Source: Prevotella jejuni
GTDB taxonomy: Bacteria > Bacteroidota > Bacteroidia > Bacteroidales > Bacteroidaceae
DNA: 64,000 nucleotides
Reading direction: 5' to 3'
Assembly: GCF_900187995.1 (NCBI RefSeq)
Contig: NZ_FZNZ01000013.1
Location: forward strand, 40,710-104,709
Shown here: positions 55,832 to 64,000 of the stretch, piece after piece
Layout: each line of letters opens with the position of its first letter
How positions within the stretch are numbered: the stretch's first letter is position 1
Position numbers and translations under genes: made by a program
The notes under the pieces: generated by a model
What the model saw: the letters and a program-made list of their open reading frames with translations, nothing else
The model's database searches: none
What the model was told of the DNA's origin: nothing

Positions 55832-56302
55832 ATGGCTAATAAACCTATTCAATTTATCTTAAAAGAACAGAAACTGAATATTGGAAAACAAGCAGGGAAG
55901 ACTGTAATCGTAGCGCGCCCGACAGGCAGACAGCGTGTTGACTTCCGCAACTTTTGTGAACGTATTGCTAAGTCAACAACCTTTAATGCGCAAGAGGTAG
56001 CTGCCGTGCTTAATCTTGCGAGTGAAACCGCTCGTGACATTGTAGCCAATGGTGACATCGTAGAGTTTGGCGACCTTGGGACTTTGACACCTTCGTTTAA
56101 GAGTAAGGCTGTTTTGAAAGGCGAACAGTTTCGTGCACAACAGCACATTGAGAAGCCTGTTGTGAAACTCCTTGCTTCTCGTAAGTATTTCACGCTAAAC
56201 GATGTTACCTTTGAGCAGGTAACACCAGGGGAAAAGAAAGCAAAGAAGGAAAAGAAGACAGAGAAAAAGAACGAAAATCCAGGTCCAGTTCCTGCAGATT
56301 AA
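55832..56302 (+). CDS. HU-like DNA-binding protein with Lys-rich tail
   Basis: 156 aa. Residues 1-120 fit the HU-like (HU-HIG) family of Bacteroidetes: a divergent HU fold with VDFRNFCERIAKSTTFNAQEVAAVLNLASETARDIVANGDIVEFGDLGTLTPSFKSKAV. The C-terminal 25 residues are nearly all Lys and Glu (KKAKKEKKTEKK), giving a histone-like tail. It is the third HU-type gene in the window and has its own terminator. Confidence 0.88.
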   Translation: MANKPIQFILKEQKLNIGKQAGKTVIVARPTGRQRVDFRNFCERIAKSTTFNAQEVAAVLNLASETARDIVANGDIVEFGDLGTLTPSFKSKAVLKGEQFRAQQHIEKPVVKLLASRKYFTLNDVTFEQVTPGEKKAKKEKKTEKKNENPGPVPAD

Positions 56303-56338
56303 TAAAGATATAATTCTTTTGTCTAAGACATCCAATGT

Positions 56339-56379
56339 AAAGTTCGCGAACAAATCGAAAAAAGTTCGCGAACTTTTTT
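56339..56379 (+). terminator. Terminator built from two identical palindromes
   Basis: GTTCGCGAAC, itself a perfect 10-base palindrome, occurs at 56342-56351 and again at 56364-56373; together with flanking AAA/TTT they form a long stem followed by T6. Two equal dyads 22 bases apart, about two helical turns, could also be a protein-binding site. Confidence 0.75.
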
Positions 56380-56510
56380 GTGTTTGTCATAGCTATACGT
56401 TTAGCTTAATAAATTACAAGATGTAAGAGTTTATAGCAGTCTATGGCTTTGAGACATCTAAAAAGGACTTGATTTATTTTGTATTGTCTTTGAATTATAG
56501 TACTTTTGCA

Positions 56511-56518
56511 AAGACTAA
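56511..56518 (+). promoter_or_regulatory. -7 box for map
   Basis: TACTTTTG, consensus -7. No TTTG at the standard distance; the nearest TTG (56484-56486) has a 24-base spacer. Confidence 0.5.
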
Positions 56519-56593
56519 GTAAGCATATAAGGAGAAAAGATTGTTTTCTTATACTTGTTTGCTTTATTCTTGTAAAAAGATAAAATTGACGAT

Positions 56594-57454
56594 ATGCAGT
56601 TGAAAAAGAAAAGGTGGCATTGTCTTCCAGGACAGGAGCCAACCGAAATGGACTTAAAGATAATGGCTCTTGAGAAGAAGGGCAAACTCGTTCCTACACG
56701 TGATATGATTAAGACACCTGAGCAGATTGAAGGTATCCGAAAGAGTGGTATAGTCAATACTGGCTGCTTGGATGCTGTCGCTGAGGCTATCCATGCAGGA
56801 ATGAATACACAGGAGATTGATGATATCTGTATGCAGTATTGCAAGGACCATAATGCAATCCCTGCCTGCTTGAACTATGAGGGATATCCTAAGAGTGTAT
56901 GCACAAGTATTAATGAAGTTGTGTGTCATGGTGTTCCAAAGAAAGAAGATGTTCTTCAAGAAGGTGATATTATCAATGTTGATATGACCACGATTGTAGA
57001 TGGCTATTATGCTGATGCAAGTCGTATGTTCATCATAGGAAAGACAACACCTGAGAAGGAACGATTAGTTCGTGTAGCGAAGGAATGCCTTGAGATTGGT
57101 GCAGAAGCAGCTAAGCCTTATTCCTTTGTAGGTGATATCGGTCATGCTATTCAGAAGCATGCCGAGAAGAATGGCTATGGTGTTGTACGTGACCTCTGTG
57201 GGCATGGTGTTGGTATCGAGTTCCATGAGCAGCCGGATGTTGTTCACTATGGACATAAAGGTACTGGTATGTTACTGGTTCCTGGTATGGTATTCACCAT
57301 TGAGCCAATGATTAATATGGGTACATGGAAAGTCTTTATTGATGCTGACGACCCGTATGGTTGGGAGGTTATCACAGGTGATGAGAAGCCTTCAGCTCAG
57401 TGGGAGCATACTTTCGTTATGACAGAACATGGATTAGAGATTCTGACACATTAA
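56594..57454 (+). CDS. map: Methionine aminopeptidase, type I
   Basis: 286 aa. Removes N-terminal Met from nascent proteins. Metal ligands lie in VDMTTIVDGYYADAS (two Asp), GHGVGIEFHEQP (His), FTIEPMI (Glu) and WEHTFVMTE (Glu). A 40-residue N-terminal extension (KKKRWHCLPGQEPT) precedes the catalytic fold, as in longer bacterial MetAP-Ia forms that may contact the ribosome. Start chosen at the first ATG after the -7 region. Confidence 0.96.
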   Translation: MQLKKKRWHCLPGQEPTEMDLKIMALEKKGKLVPTRDMIKTPEQIEGIRKSGIVNTGCLDAVAEAIHAGMNTQEIDDICMQYCKDHNAIPACLNYEGYPKSVCTSINEVVCHGVPKKEDVLQEGDIINVDMTTIVDGYYADASRMFIIGKTTPEKERLVRVAKECLEIGAEAAKPYSFVGDIGHAIQKHAEKNGYGVVRDLCGHGVGIEFHEQPDVVHYGHKGTGMLLVPGMVFTIEPMINMGTWKVFIDADDPYGWEVITGDEKPSAQWEHTFVMTEHGLEILTH

Positions 57455-57490
57455 TGTCTTTTATTCTCTTAGGAGAGAATCTAACAGAAA

Positions 57491-58522
57491 ATGGTAAAAG
57501 AAGATATTTATATATTAGGTATAGAAAGCAGTTGTGACGACACAAGTGCTGCTGTCTTGAGGAATGGTGTTATCCTCAGTAATGTAACAGCCTCACAGGA
57601 GGTGCATAAAGCTTACGGAGGAGTTGTTCCTGAACTTGCATCAAGAGCACACCAGCAGAACGTGGTACCTGTTGTTGACCAAGCGTTGAAGCGTGCAGGT
57701 ATTACCAAAGAACAACTTTCAGCCATAGCCTTTACACGTGGTCCTGGATTGATGGGTAGTCTTTTGGTTGGTGTAAATTTTGCCAAAGGTTTTGCTCGTT
57801 CTTTGAATATCCCAATGATAGAAGTAAACCATTTACAGGGTCATGTTATGGCTCACTTTATCAAGGAAAGCGATGACGACAATCACATGCCTCCATTCCC
57901 ATTCATTTGCCTCTTGGTTTCTGGTGGTAATTCTCAGATTGTTAAAGTAAATGCCTATAACGATATGGAAGTACTCGGTCAGACTATTGACGATGCAGCT
58001 GGTGAGGCAATAGATAAGTGTTCAAAGGTAATGGGACTCGGTTATCCTGGTGGTCCAATCATTGATAGGCTTGCACGCCAAGGTAATCCTTTGGCTTATA
58101 AGTTTGCAGAACCAAATGTAGCTGGTTTTGATTACTCTTTCTCTGGTCTTAAGACATCATTCTTATATAATATGAGAAAGTGGGTACAGGAAGACCCAGA
58201 CTTCATTGAGCATCATAAAGAAGACATTGCTGCCAGTCTTGAGCATGCGATAGTTGACATACTTATGAAAAAGCTGCGCTTAGCTGTTAAAGAAACAGGC
58301 ATTAAGCATGTAGCAGTTGCGGGTGGCGTATCGGCTAATAATGGGCTTCGTAATGCGTTCCATGACCATGCAGAGCGTTATGGTTGGACGATTTACATAC
58401 CGAAGTTTAGCTATACGACAGACAATGCAGCAATGATTGCCAGTGTAGGTAACTTCAAGTATCAAGACAAAGACTTTACAAAGATGGATATTCCTGTATT
58501 TAGTAAAGTAACTTTTGAATAA
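57491..58522 (+). CDS. tsaD: tRNA N6-adenosine threonylcarbamoyltransferase
   Basis: 343 aa. ASKHA-fold enzyme that adds threonylcarbamoyl to A37 of ANN-decoding tRNAs with TsaB and TsaE. Visible are ILGIESSCDDTSAAVL, GVVPELASRAHQQN, the metal site NHLQGHVMAH (about 115-124), LVSGGNSQI and AVAGGVSANNGLR. It follows map by 36 bases and precedes the CinA-type gene, so all three are likely one unit. Confidence 0.96.
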   Translation: MVKEDIYILGIESSCDDTSAAVLRNGVILSNVTASQEVHKAYGGVVPELASRAHQQNVVPVVDQALKRAGITKEQLSAIAFTRGPGLMGSLLVGVNFAKGFARSLNIPMIEVNHLQGHVMAHFIKESDDDNHMPPFPFICLLVSGGNSQIVKVNAYNDMEVLGQTIDDAAGEAIDKCSKVMGLGYPGGPIIDRLARQGNPLAYKFAEPNVAGFDYSFSGLKTSFLYNMRKWVQEDPDFIEHHKEDIAASLEHAIVDILMKKLRLAVKETGIKHVAVAGGVSANNGLRNAFHDHAERYGWTIYIPKFSYTTDNAAMIASVGNFKYQDKDFTKMDIPVFSKVTFE

Positions 58523-58556
58523 TAATAAAATAAAGTCCTATAATAAGAATAAGTTT

Positions 58557-59060
58557 ATGGAATTTGAAAGTAAGATAATATCACGTCAGATTGGTGACAT
58601 CCTTTATGCTTCAGGTTACACAATTGGAACAGCAGAAAGCTGCACAGGTGGTCGTATCAGCGAAGCGATTATGGCTATCCCAGGATCATCTAATTATTAT
58701 AAAGGAGGAGTAGTTGCTTATACGGATGAAGTAAAGGAGAAACTACTTGGCGTATCTCACGAAGTACTTGAGGAGAAAAGTGCAGTATCAGAGGAGGTTG
58801 CACGTGAGATGGTATTAGGCACTATAAAAACTATTGGAGTAGACTTTGCCATTGCATCTACAGGAGTAGCCGGCCCTGGAGGCGGTACAGCAGAACATCC
58901 AGTGGGTACTATTTGGTTGGCATATGGCAACAAAGATGAGGTAAGAACATTTAAGTTAACCGAAGACTTCGGACGTGACATAAATCTTGCCATTGCAACA
59001 AACAAAGCAATCCGTCTATTCCTTGATTTCCTAAAAGAATTAGATATTAAGTCCGAATAA
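58557..59060 (+). CDS. CinA C-terminal-type nicotinamide-nucleotide amidase
   Basis: 167 aa from the ATG at 58557; an earlier in-frame ATG inside the end of tsaD is unlikely. GTAESCTGGRISEAI, GGVVAYTDEVKEKLLGV and ASTGVAGPGGGTAEHPVGTIWLAY define the PncC/CinA C-terminal domain, which deamidates nicotinamide mononucleotide in NAD recycling. The molybdopterin-type N-terminal domain of full CinA is absent, as in stand-alone PncC. Confidence 0.93.
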   Translation: MEFESKIISRQIGDILYASGYTIGTAESCTGGRISEAIMAIPGSSNYYKGGVVAYTDEVKEKLLGVSHEVLEEKSAVSEEVAREMVLGTIKTIGVDFAIASTGVAGPGGGTAEHPVGTIWLAYGNKDEVRTFKLTEDFGRDINLAIATNKAIRLFLDFLKELDIKSE

Positions 59061-59103
59061 ACTCGCAAAAAAGCTTAAAAGCAACAATTATTGTAGTAAA
59101 AGT

Positions 59104-59134
59104 TTTGCTCATTTGAAACTTTTTTGTAATTTTG
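59104..59134 (+). promoter_or_regulatory. Promoter of the ribosomal protein unit
   Basis: TTTG at 59104-59107, 19 bases, TAATTTTG at 59127-59134. The leader to rpmB is about 45 bases. Confidence 0.75.
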
Positions 59135-59185
59135 CACCCTGTTTGGAATAGGTATCAATTAACGAATCACAAAACAAAGATAGAA

Positions 59186-59449
59186 ATGTCTAAGATTTGT
59201 CAAATCACAGGAAAGAAGGCACAGATAGGTTGTAACGTGTCTCACTCAAAGCACCGTACAAAGAGAAGCTTTGACGTTAACCTCTTCAGCAAGAAGTTCT
59301 ACTACGTAGAGGAGGCTTGCTGGATTCAGCTGAAGATTAGTGCTGCTGGTCTTCGTCTTATTAACAAGGTAGGTCTTGATGCAGCACTCAAGCAGGCTGT
59401 TTCTAAGGGTTATGTTGACTGGAAGGACATTAAGGTAATAGGAGACTAA
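59186..59449 (+). CDS. rpmB: 50S ribosomal protein L28
   Basis: 87 aa from the ATG at 59186, which lies downstream of the predicted transcription start (an upstream in-frame start lies at the -7 box itself and is excluded). [29 protein letters not shown] is the typical L28 start. Cys residues are few, so it is not a zinc-ribbon form. First gene of a three-gene unit with rpmG and the DUF4295 gene. Confidence 0.97.
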   Translation: MSKICQITGKKAQIGCNVSHSKHRTKRSFDVNLFSKKFYYVEEACWIQLKISAAGLRLINKVGLDAALKQAVSKGYVDWKDIKVIGD

Positions 59450-59454
59450 ATATC

Positions 59455-59643
59455 ATGGCAAAGAAAGCTAAAGGAAACAGAGTCCAAGTTATCTTGGAAT
59501 GTACCGAGATGAAGAACAGCGGTGTAGCTGGTACAAGTCGTTACGTAACTACAAAGAACCGTAAGAATACTCCAGAGCGTCTTGAGCTCATGAAGTATAA
59601 TCCTGTTCTGAAGAAGGTTACCCTTCACAAGGAGATTAAGTAA
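59455..59643 (+). CDS. rpmG: 50S ribosomal protein L33
   Basis: 62 aa. [50 protein letters not shown] is a standard L33 with only one Cys, so it is the zinc-independent form. Five bases after rpmB. Confidence 0.97.
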   Translation: MAKKAKGNRVQVILECTEMKNSGVAGTSRYVTTKNRKNTPERLELMKYNPVLKKVTLHKEIK

Positions 59644-59689
59644 GCTCGCTAAAAAGAGTAGTATAGTTAATAGTTAAAATTAATAGACT

Positions 59690-59848
59690 ATGGCAAAGAA
59701 AGCGGTCGCTACCCTCCACGAAGGTTCTACGGATGGTCGCGCATATTCAAAGGTTATCAAGATGGTAAAGAGCCCTAAGACTGGTGCTTACATCTTCGAT
59801 GAGCAGATGGTCCCAAACGAGGACGTCAAGGAGTTCTTTAAGAATTAA
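59690..59848 (+). CDS. DUF4295 small protein
   Basis: 52 aa. The MAKKAVATLHEGSTDGRAYSKVIKMVKSPKTGAYIFDEQMVPNEDVKEFF pattern is the DUF4295 family, limited to Bacteroidetes and regularly encoded after rpmB-rpmG. The basic first half and the operon position suggest a ribosome-associated protein, which is inference. It ends shortly before a strong terminator. Confidence 0.92.
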   Translation: MAKKAVATLHEGSTDGRAYSKVIKMVKSPKTGAYIFDEQMVPNEDVKEFFKN

Positions 59849-59870
59849 TTCTATAAAGATACAATCAATA

Positions 59871-59906
59871 AAAGGCTATAGGATTTCCTATAGCCTTTAT
59901 TTGTTT
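59871..59906 (+). terminator. Terminator of the rpmB-rpmG-DUF4295 unit
   Basis: AAAGGCTATAGGA (59871-59883) pairs perfectly with TCCTATAGCCTTT (59886-59898), followed by ATTTGTTTT. Confidence 0.88.
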
Positions 59907-60550
59907 TAGCACATTATACCAACTTTAATTCACACAACACATCCAAATTTGTTTTCATAAATGCTTATAAGAAACAATAAAGTAGGAGAGTTACTTACGA
60001 CAATAAATGTATATTCTAAGGGTAAATAGCTTAATCTACTGGCATGTATTTAACCATAATCAGTCATTATATAGTTTTATTACTATGATATTGTTTCCTA
60101 ACATCTTTTATTTTCTTATCAGTATCTTGTCTGTCTTTGTAACTTAACATAGTACGATACGCCTGCGCTAAAAAGATAACCTATCTGCTCGATAATAAAA
60201 CAAAATATGTTTAGAATCTAACGACCGGTATGAGTTTAAGCAGACAAGAATGATTTTATTATAAAGCTATTCTTAACTTCATCGTATATATACATATCTT
60301 ACAAGAATATTTTTATTTTAATTTCCTGTCACTTTTAACATTTCATCTACTTTTCTGTGAACCAACAAGTTAAGAATATATAACAGATGACAGTAGTGAC
60401 AGCAAATTAAATTTAAGGCATTCAGGGCATTGTTCGGAGGAGTGACAGATATTCCTTTCTTTTTATATAGACTTATGAAATTATGTGCTTAAGGGGGATA
60501 GGCTTGCAATTGGGCTTTAGAACTGACCCCAAAATTCACCAATCATATAA
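59907..60550. other. Long AT-rich region without genes
   Basis: About 640 bases with no gene or consensus promoter and no clear repeat. A small structured RNA could be missed by eye. Confidence 0.4.
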
Positions 60551-60585
60551 AACAAGAAAAGTCCAGCTTAATAGCTGAACTTTCT
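60551..60585 (-). terminator. Terminator of the tRNA cluster
   Basis: On the minus strand AAGTTCAGCT pairs with AGCTGGACTT (one mismatch, 4-base loop), followed by TTCTTGTTTT. Confidence 0.75.
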
Positions 60586-60587
60586 TT

Positions 60588-60662
60588 TGGTAGTCGATAG
60601 GGGAATCGAACCCCTATGCCAAGATTGAGAATCTTGTATCCTAACCATTAGATGAATCGACC
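60588..60662 (-). tRNA. tRNA-Glu (anticodon CTC), CCA encoded
   Basis: 75 bases including the 3' CCA. Acceptor arms GGTCGAT and ATCGACT, anticodon stem CAAGA/TCTTG, loop TTCTCAA (anticodon CTC, decoding GAG) and T-arm GGGG-TTCGATT-CCCC all pair. It differs from its neighbour by one base in the D-arm region. Confidence 0.93.
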
Positions 60663-60691
60663 AGAATAATTATTTCTTACTAAGAGGTGTT

Positions 60692-60766
60692 TGGTAGTCG
60701 ATAGGGGAATCGAACCCCTATGCCAAGATTGAGAATCTTGTATTCTAACCATTAGATGAATCGACC
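60692..60766 (-). tRNA. tRNA-Glu (anticodon CTC), second copy
   Basis: 75 bases, same folding and anticodon as the neighbouring copy, with 3' CCA encoded. The one difference is GGTTAGAATAC in place of GGTTAGGATAC. A tandem duplication 29 bases apart. Confidence 0.93.
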
Positions 60767-60794
60767 AAAATACATTTGAGATTATGAGATAAAG

Positions 60795-60881
60795 CGGAAG
60801 GAGGGGGATTCGAACCCCCGGTACGCGAATGCGCACGGCAGTTTAGCAAACTGCTGGTTTCAGCCACTCACCCATCCTTCC
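60795..60881 (-). tRNA. tRNA-Ser (anticodon GCT)
   Basis: 87 bases, class II. Acceptor GGAAGGA/TCCTTCC, discriminator G, anticodon loop TTGCTAA (GCT, decoding AGC/AGU), a long variable arm (CCGTGCGCATTCGCGTACC) and T-arm GGGGG-TTCGAAT-CCCCC. The CCA is not encoded, unlike the two Glu genes. Confidence 0.95.
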
Positions 60882-60928
60882 AAGATGGCCTTTAACCGAA
60901 TTACCAAGCATTATCTCAAATGCGAGTG

Positions 60929-60959
60929 CAAAGATAGTACTTTATTTTCATACCTCAAA
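60929..60959 (-). promoter_or_regulatory. Promoter of the tRNA cluster
   Basis: On the minus strand TTTTG (from 60959 down to 60956 and its G), a 19-base spacer and TATCTTTG at 60936-60929 match the consensus, about 48 bases before the tRNA-Ser gene. Confidence 0.75.
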
Positions 60960-61248
60960 ATTTTTCGTTGTCTTTTTCTTTTATTCTATGAAAAAACACA
61001 GCTATGACAAGAATATTAATGATAGAAACAGAATATATCTCTTTTAGAAAAGAAAATGTAAGTATAGTTTAATCGAATTGAGTTTTCTTGAAAAAAGTTT
61101 GCATATATGAAATGTAATAACGACTTTTGTATAACATATTTGTTAAGAACGATAGTTTGGTATCTAAGAGCTATGTGTTAATTGGATTTACATAATTAAC
61201 CGCCCTATTAAGTTAATATAGTATCTTGAAGAATAAAGAATTGATAGC
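60960..61248. other. Divergent intergenic region
   Basis: AT-rich, between the tRNA promoter and the radical SAM gene. A TATCTTGA near 61221 may be a weak -7 box; nothing else seen. Confidence 0.35.
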
Positions 61249-62628
61249 ATGAGGGTAAAAATGATATTACCAGCGTTGCAAGAGGCAGAAAGCCCTTATT
61301 GGCGACCAATCAAATACTCGCTTTTTCCACCTTTGGGATTAGCTACACTTGCAGCTTATTTCTCTGAAAATGACGATGTAGAGATACAAGATCAACACAT
61401 TGAGAAACTAAAGTTGGATGATACTCCAGATTTGGTTTGTATTCAAGTCTACGTTACTAATGCTTATAGGGCTTACAAGATTGCTGATGAGTATAGAAGA
61501 AGAGGTGTGTATGTAGTTATGGGAGGACTTCATGTTACAAGTCTTCCTGATGAAGCTGCGCTACACGCCGACACACTTATCTTAGGGCCAGGGGAAGAAG
61601 CATTCCCACGATTCATCAAAGACTTACGCGAAGGACACCCTCAAAAGCGATATGTAGCAAGTTGGAGAAGCATTGAAAACATTCCTCCTGTACGTCGTGA
61701 CCTTATTAAAGGAGAGAAGTATTTTGTACCAAACTCGCTTGTTGTTTCCCGTGGTTGTCCTCATCATTGTGACTTTTGCTACAAGGATGCCTTCTATAGC
61801 GAGGGTAAATCGTTTTACACCCGAAAGGTAGACGATGCCTTAGCTGAAATTGATAGTCTGCCTGGCAGACATCTTTATTTCCTTGATGATCATCTTTTAG
61901 GTAATCCTCACTTCGCATCAGAATTATTTGAAGGTATGCGCGGTATGGGTAGAGTTTTTCAGAGTGCCTCTACAGTTGCAGCAGTACAAAATGGTAATTT
62001 GATAGAAAAAGCTGCCGAGGCAGGATTACGAAGTTTGTTTTTAGGCTTCGAGACATTTTCTCCAGACAATCTTCGTTCAAGTAACAAACTACAAAACTTA
62101 TCGAAAGATTATGTAGCAGCTGTTGAACGACTGCATAGTCTTGGTATAATGATTAACGGAAGTTTTGTTTTTGGACTTGACCATGATGATAAAGACGTAT
62201 TTCGAAGAACTGTTGATTGGGGGATTGAACATAGCATAACAACAGCTACCTTCCATATTCTAACTCCTTATCCAGGAACTCGTCTGTTTCAACAGATGGA
62301 ACGAGATGGACGGATTACATCCTACGACTGGAGCAAGTATGATACCCGAACGGTTGTGTACAAAACATTGGGATTGACCGCAGAAGAGTTAAAACAAGGC
62401 TACGAGTGGGCTTACCGTAACTTCTATTCATGGAGTAATATTTTTAAGGCAAGCTTTGGGCACGATAACATAAAGCAGCAATTGGCTCATCTCTTTTATA
62501 TGGGAGGGTGGAAGAAGTTTGAACCTTTCTGGAACTTTATGATTCAATATGGTAACCTCAATCGTATGTTACCCGTGCTGGAGAACCTATTGGCTAATAC
62601 AAATGGTCATAAAACAAAAAGTACATGA
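61249..62628 (+). CDS. B12-binding-domain radical SAM protein
   Basis: 459 aa. The N-terminal cobalamin-binding-like Rossmann domain (about 1-140) includes FPPLGLATLAAYF, VYVVMGGLHVTSLPDEA and ILGPGEEAF. The radical SAM core (about 160-370) has CPHHCDFC (Cys170, 174, 177), and YFLDDHLLGNP and ILTPYPGTRLF are typical of the B12-radical SAM superfamily. Such enzymes methylate or rearrange unactivated carbons, but the substrate is unknown. No partner gene is adjacent; it is a lone gene placed next to an IS. Confidence 0.88.
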   Translation: MRVKMILPALQEAESPYWRPIKYSLFPPLGLATLAAYFSENDDVEIQDQHIEKLKLDDTPDLVCIQVYVTNAYRAYKIADEYRRRGVYVVMGGLHVTSLPDEAALHADTLILGPGEEAFPRFIKDLREGHPQKRYVASWRSIENIPPVRRDLIKGEKYFVPNSLVVSRGCPHHCDFCYKDAFYSEGKSFYTRKVDDALAEIDSLPGRHLYFLDDHLLGNPHFASELFEGMRGMGRVFQSASTVAAVQNGNLIEKAAEAGLRSLFLGFETFSPDNLRSSNKLQNLSKDYVAAVERLHSLGIMINGSFVFGLDHDDKDVFRRTVDWGIEHSITTATFHILTPYPGTRLFQQMERDGRITSYDWSKYDTRTVVYKTLGLTAEELKQGYEWAYRNFYSWSNIFKASFGHDNIKQQLAHLFYMGGWKKFEPFWNFMIQYGNLNRMLPVLENLLANTNGHKTKST

Positions 62629-62647
62629 TTAACAAGGATATATACTA

Positions 62648-64000
62648 AAAAGAGGGTGTGTCAAAATTGATACATACTCTTTATTCTTCCTTCACCTTGT
62701 CTACCACATAATTCGTTATTTACTGCAGCTATGCTGCTAATTTCATATAAAATGATTTATTGGGCTTTAAATAGCCTATATAAACTTGTATAGAGCATCT
62801 GAAGGTTACTAAAAGTACCTCCATAACGGCTTTTAGTTTCTTGAGATTGGTTTTTCTACACATTTTCCCTATGTTAAAGGCAATAGCAAAGAAGGCAAAG
62901 TCCATATTGACCTTGTCTTTTCCAAAATGCCTAAACCTCTTATAGGCTTTATTATATTTTGTTTGTCCAAAAACAGCTTCAGGTTCTATGCACCTTCGTC
63001 CTCGATGCTTGATGCCTTCTTCCGAGGTCAGTAGTTCCCGTGCCTTTTGTTTATAGTGCTGTAGTTGGTGGTTTACTTCTATAATTCTGTTCCCTCTTGC
63101 CTTAAAACATGAGCTTCTCAACGGACAACCATCACAGCGTTCTGCCTGATAACGTACGCTGTAAGTAACGAATCCGTTAGGGGTTAGGGAACGCTTCATA
63201 CCTATACGCTTCATGTGCTGTCCCATAGGGCAGACGTAGAAATCCTGTTCCTTATTATAATAAAGGCTTGCGGGACTGAATGGGTTAGGTGTGTAGCGTG
63301 GACGCTGCTCTTGATGGAAGTAGTTATACTTCACATAGGCTTCCATATTATGTACGTCCATGAACAGATAGTTCTCCTCGGAGCCATACCCCGAATCGGC
63401 TACGACTGTCTTGGTATAACGATGATAGCGTGATTTGAAAGACTCCAAGAAAGAAGAAAGTGTGAGCGTGTCTGTACGGTTAGCATAGAGTGCAAAGTTG
63501 GTGATAAACTGGTTCTCAGTTGCTATCTGCAGATTATATCCAGGCTTAGTCTGTCCGTTCCGCATAGCATCCTCCTTCATGTGCATAAACGTGGCATCAG
63601 GATCGGTCTTGCTGTAGGAGTTTCTCTCTCCCATAACCTCAAGTTGTTGGTCATACTCCTGGAGTTTATTACGTTTCTTCTCAAGCTCTTTAGCTGTTTT
63701 TTCTTGGTTCTAACAGCCTGCTTCTCTTCTTTTGTCTTAGGCTCAGGGGCTGATTCCAAAGACTTGTTCAATTCCTCGGATATCTCATCGAGCAGAGCTG
63801 CAGTAAACTCGACACCTTCTGTTTTAGCGGCATTGTCCTGCGCTATGACATCATCAACCTGAAGCAAGAGAGTGCGTATTTATTCCTGCAACTTGGCGCG
63901 GTTCTTTTCCACGGTTCTCTTCCAAACGAAGGTATACTTGTTGGCTTTCGATTCTATCTTTGTGCCGTCAATATATTCAACGTCAAGACTTATCAAACCT
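62648..64000 (-). mobile_element. IS1182-family insertion sequence, cut by the window edge
   Basis: The left terminus begins with AAAAGAGGGTGTGTCAAAAT (62648-62667), the same 20 bases as the MITE ends. The transposase reads inward on the minus strand to beyond 64000. The IS starts 19 bases after the radical SAM stop codon. Confidence 0.85.
62729..64000 (-). pseudogene. IS1182-family transposase, broken by a nonsense codon and a frameshift
   Basis: Reading from the right edge, the minus strand encodes an IS1182-type DDE transposase (DVEYIDGTKIES, KYTFVWKRTVEKN). An in-frame TAA at 63880-63882 interrupts it (KLQE-stop-IRTLLLQ). It continues to a T6 tract at 63697-63702, where the frame shifts by one and resumes in a 301-aa part with GERNSYSKTDPDATFM, VADSGYGSEENY and the cysteine cluster CDGCPLRSSC. 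The zinc-type Cys and DDE remnants are intact, so decay is recent. A programmed frameshift alone would not explain the stop codon. Confidence 0.85.

Noticed and set aside
60648..60836. 62-aa minus-strand frame
   Set aside because: It overlaps the tRNA genes on the same strand and has no protein features.
63697..63702. Programmed frameshift in the transposase
   Set aside because: An independent nonsense codon at 63880 already breaks the same gene, and IS1182-type transposases are normally made from one frame; simple decay is more likely.

Overview
The window looks like a piece of chromosome from an oral Prevotella-type bacterium (Bacteroidales). The reasons are the low G+C content, the near absence of Shine-Dalgarno sites, many promoters of the Bacteroidetes form TTTG-N19/20-TAnnTTTG, a complete Bacteroides aerotolerance (Bat) operon, and families largely confined to this phylum (TamL, DUF4494, DUF4295, DUF2027-Smr, HU-like proteins, fimbrillin-type lipoproteins). 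No rRNA or CRISPR array was seen.

Layout. 1-2.8 kb: end of a HAD phosphatase, panB, an MFS transporter. 3.3-7.4 kb: ftsY, rimO, an HU gene and a long HU protein fused to a membrane segment and a LysM-like tail. 7.5-7.7 kb: a 189-bp MITE. 7.8-16.8 kb: the Bat operon (moxR, DUF58, a membrane protein, batA, batB, batC and a batD-batE fusion) followed by a PAP2 phosphatase. 16.8-21.9 kb: queA-like gene, DUF2027-Smr, nadE and a small secreted protein. 22.4-28 kb: a TonB-receptor-like outer-membrane protein and gyrA. 28.1-33.1 kb: three tandem paralogous TPR proteins and a DbpA-like helicase. 33.3-37.3 kb: serC, serA, DUF1015 and a YigZ protein. 37.7-40.8 kb (minus strand): a lipoprotein, a LolC/E-type permease and an aminotransferase. 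41-42.2 kb: DUF4494 and a YggS protein. 42.9-44.7 kb (minus): hisC and a SpoU methyltransferase. 45-53.2 kb: tamL, an MBL hydrolase, rubredoxin, a DMP19-like protein, smpB and a short metH. 53.3-55.7 kb: a transcribed leader with a (CT)n tract, a 75-aa peptide gene and a fimbrillin-type lipoprotein. 55.8-59.9 kb: HU-like gene, map, tsaD, a CinA-type amidase, rpmB, rpmG and DUF4295. 60.6-60.9 kb (minus): tRNA-Ser and two tRNA-Glu. 61.2-64 kb: a B12-binding radical SAM enzyme and a decayed IS1182-family element.

Most of the window is core housekeeping sequence. The unusual material lies between genes. A CT-repeat leader may couple slipped-strand phase variation to transcription termination upstream of a fimbrial-type lipoprotein. 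Two arrays of the same 66-bp repeat, upstream of tamL and of the DMP19-like gene, contain a palindrome whose arms change together. A MITE upstream of the Bat operon shares its ends with the IS at the right edge. Two dispersed intergenic repeat families (GGCGTC-type and GGTGTTG-type) recur across the window. Within genes, the HU-membrane-LysM protein and the BatD-BatE fusion stand out.
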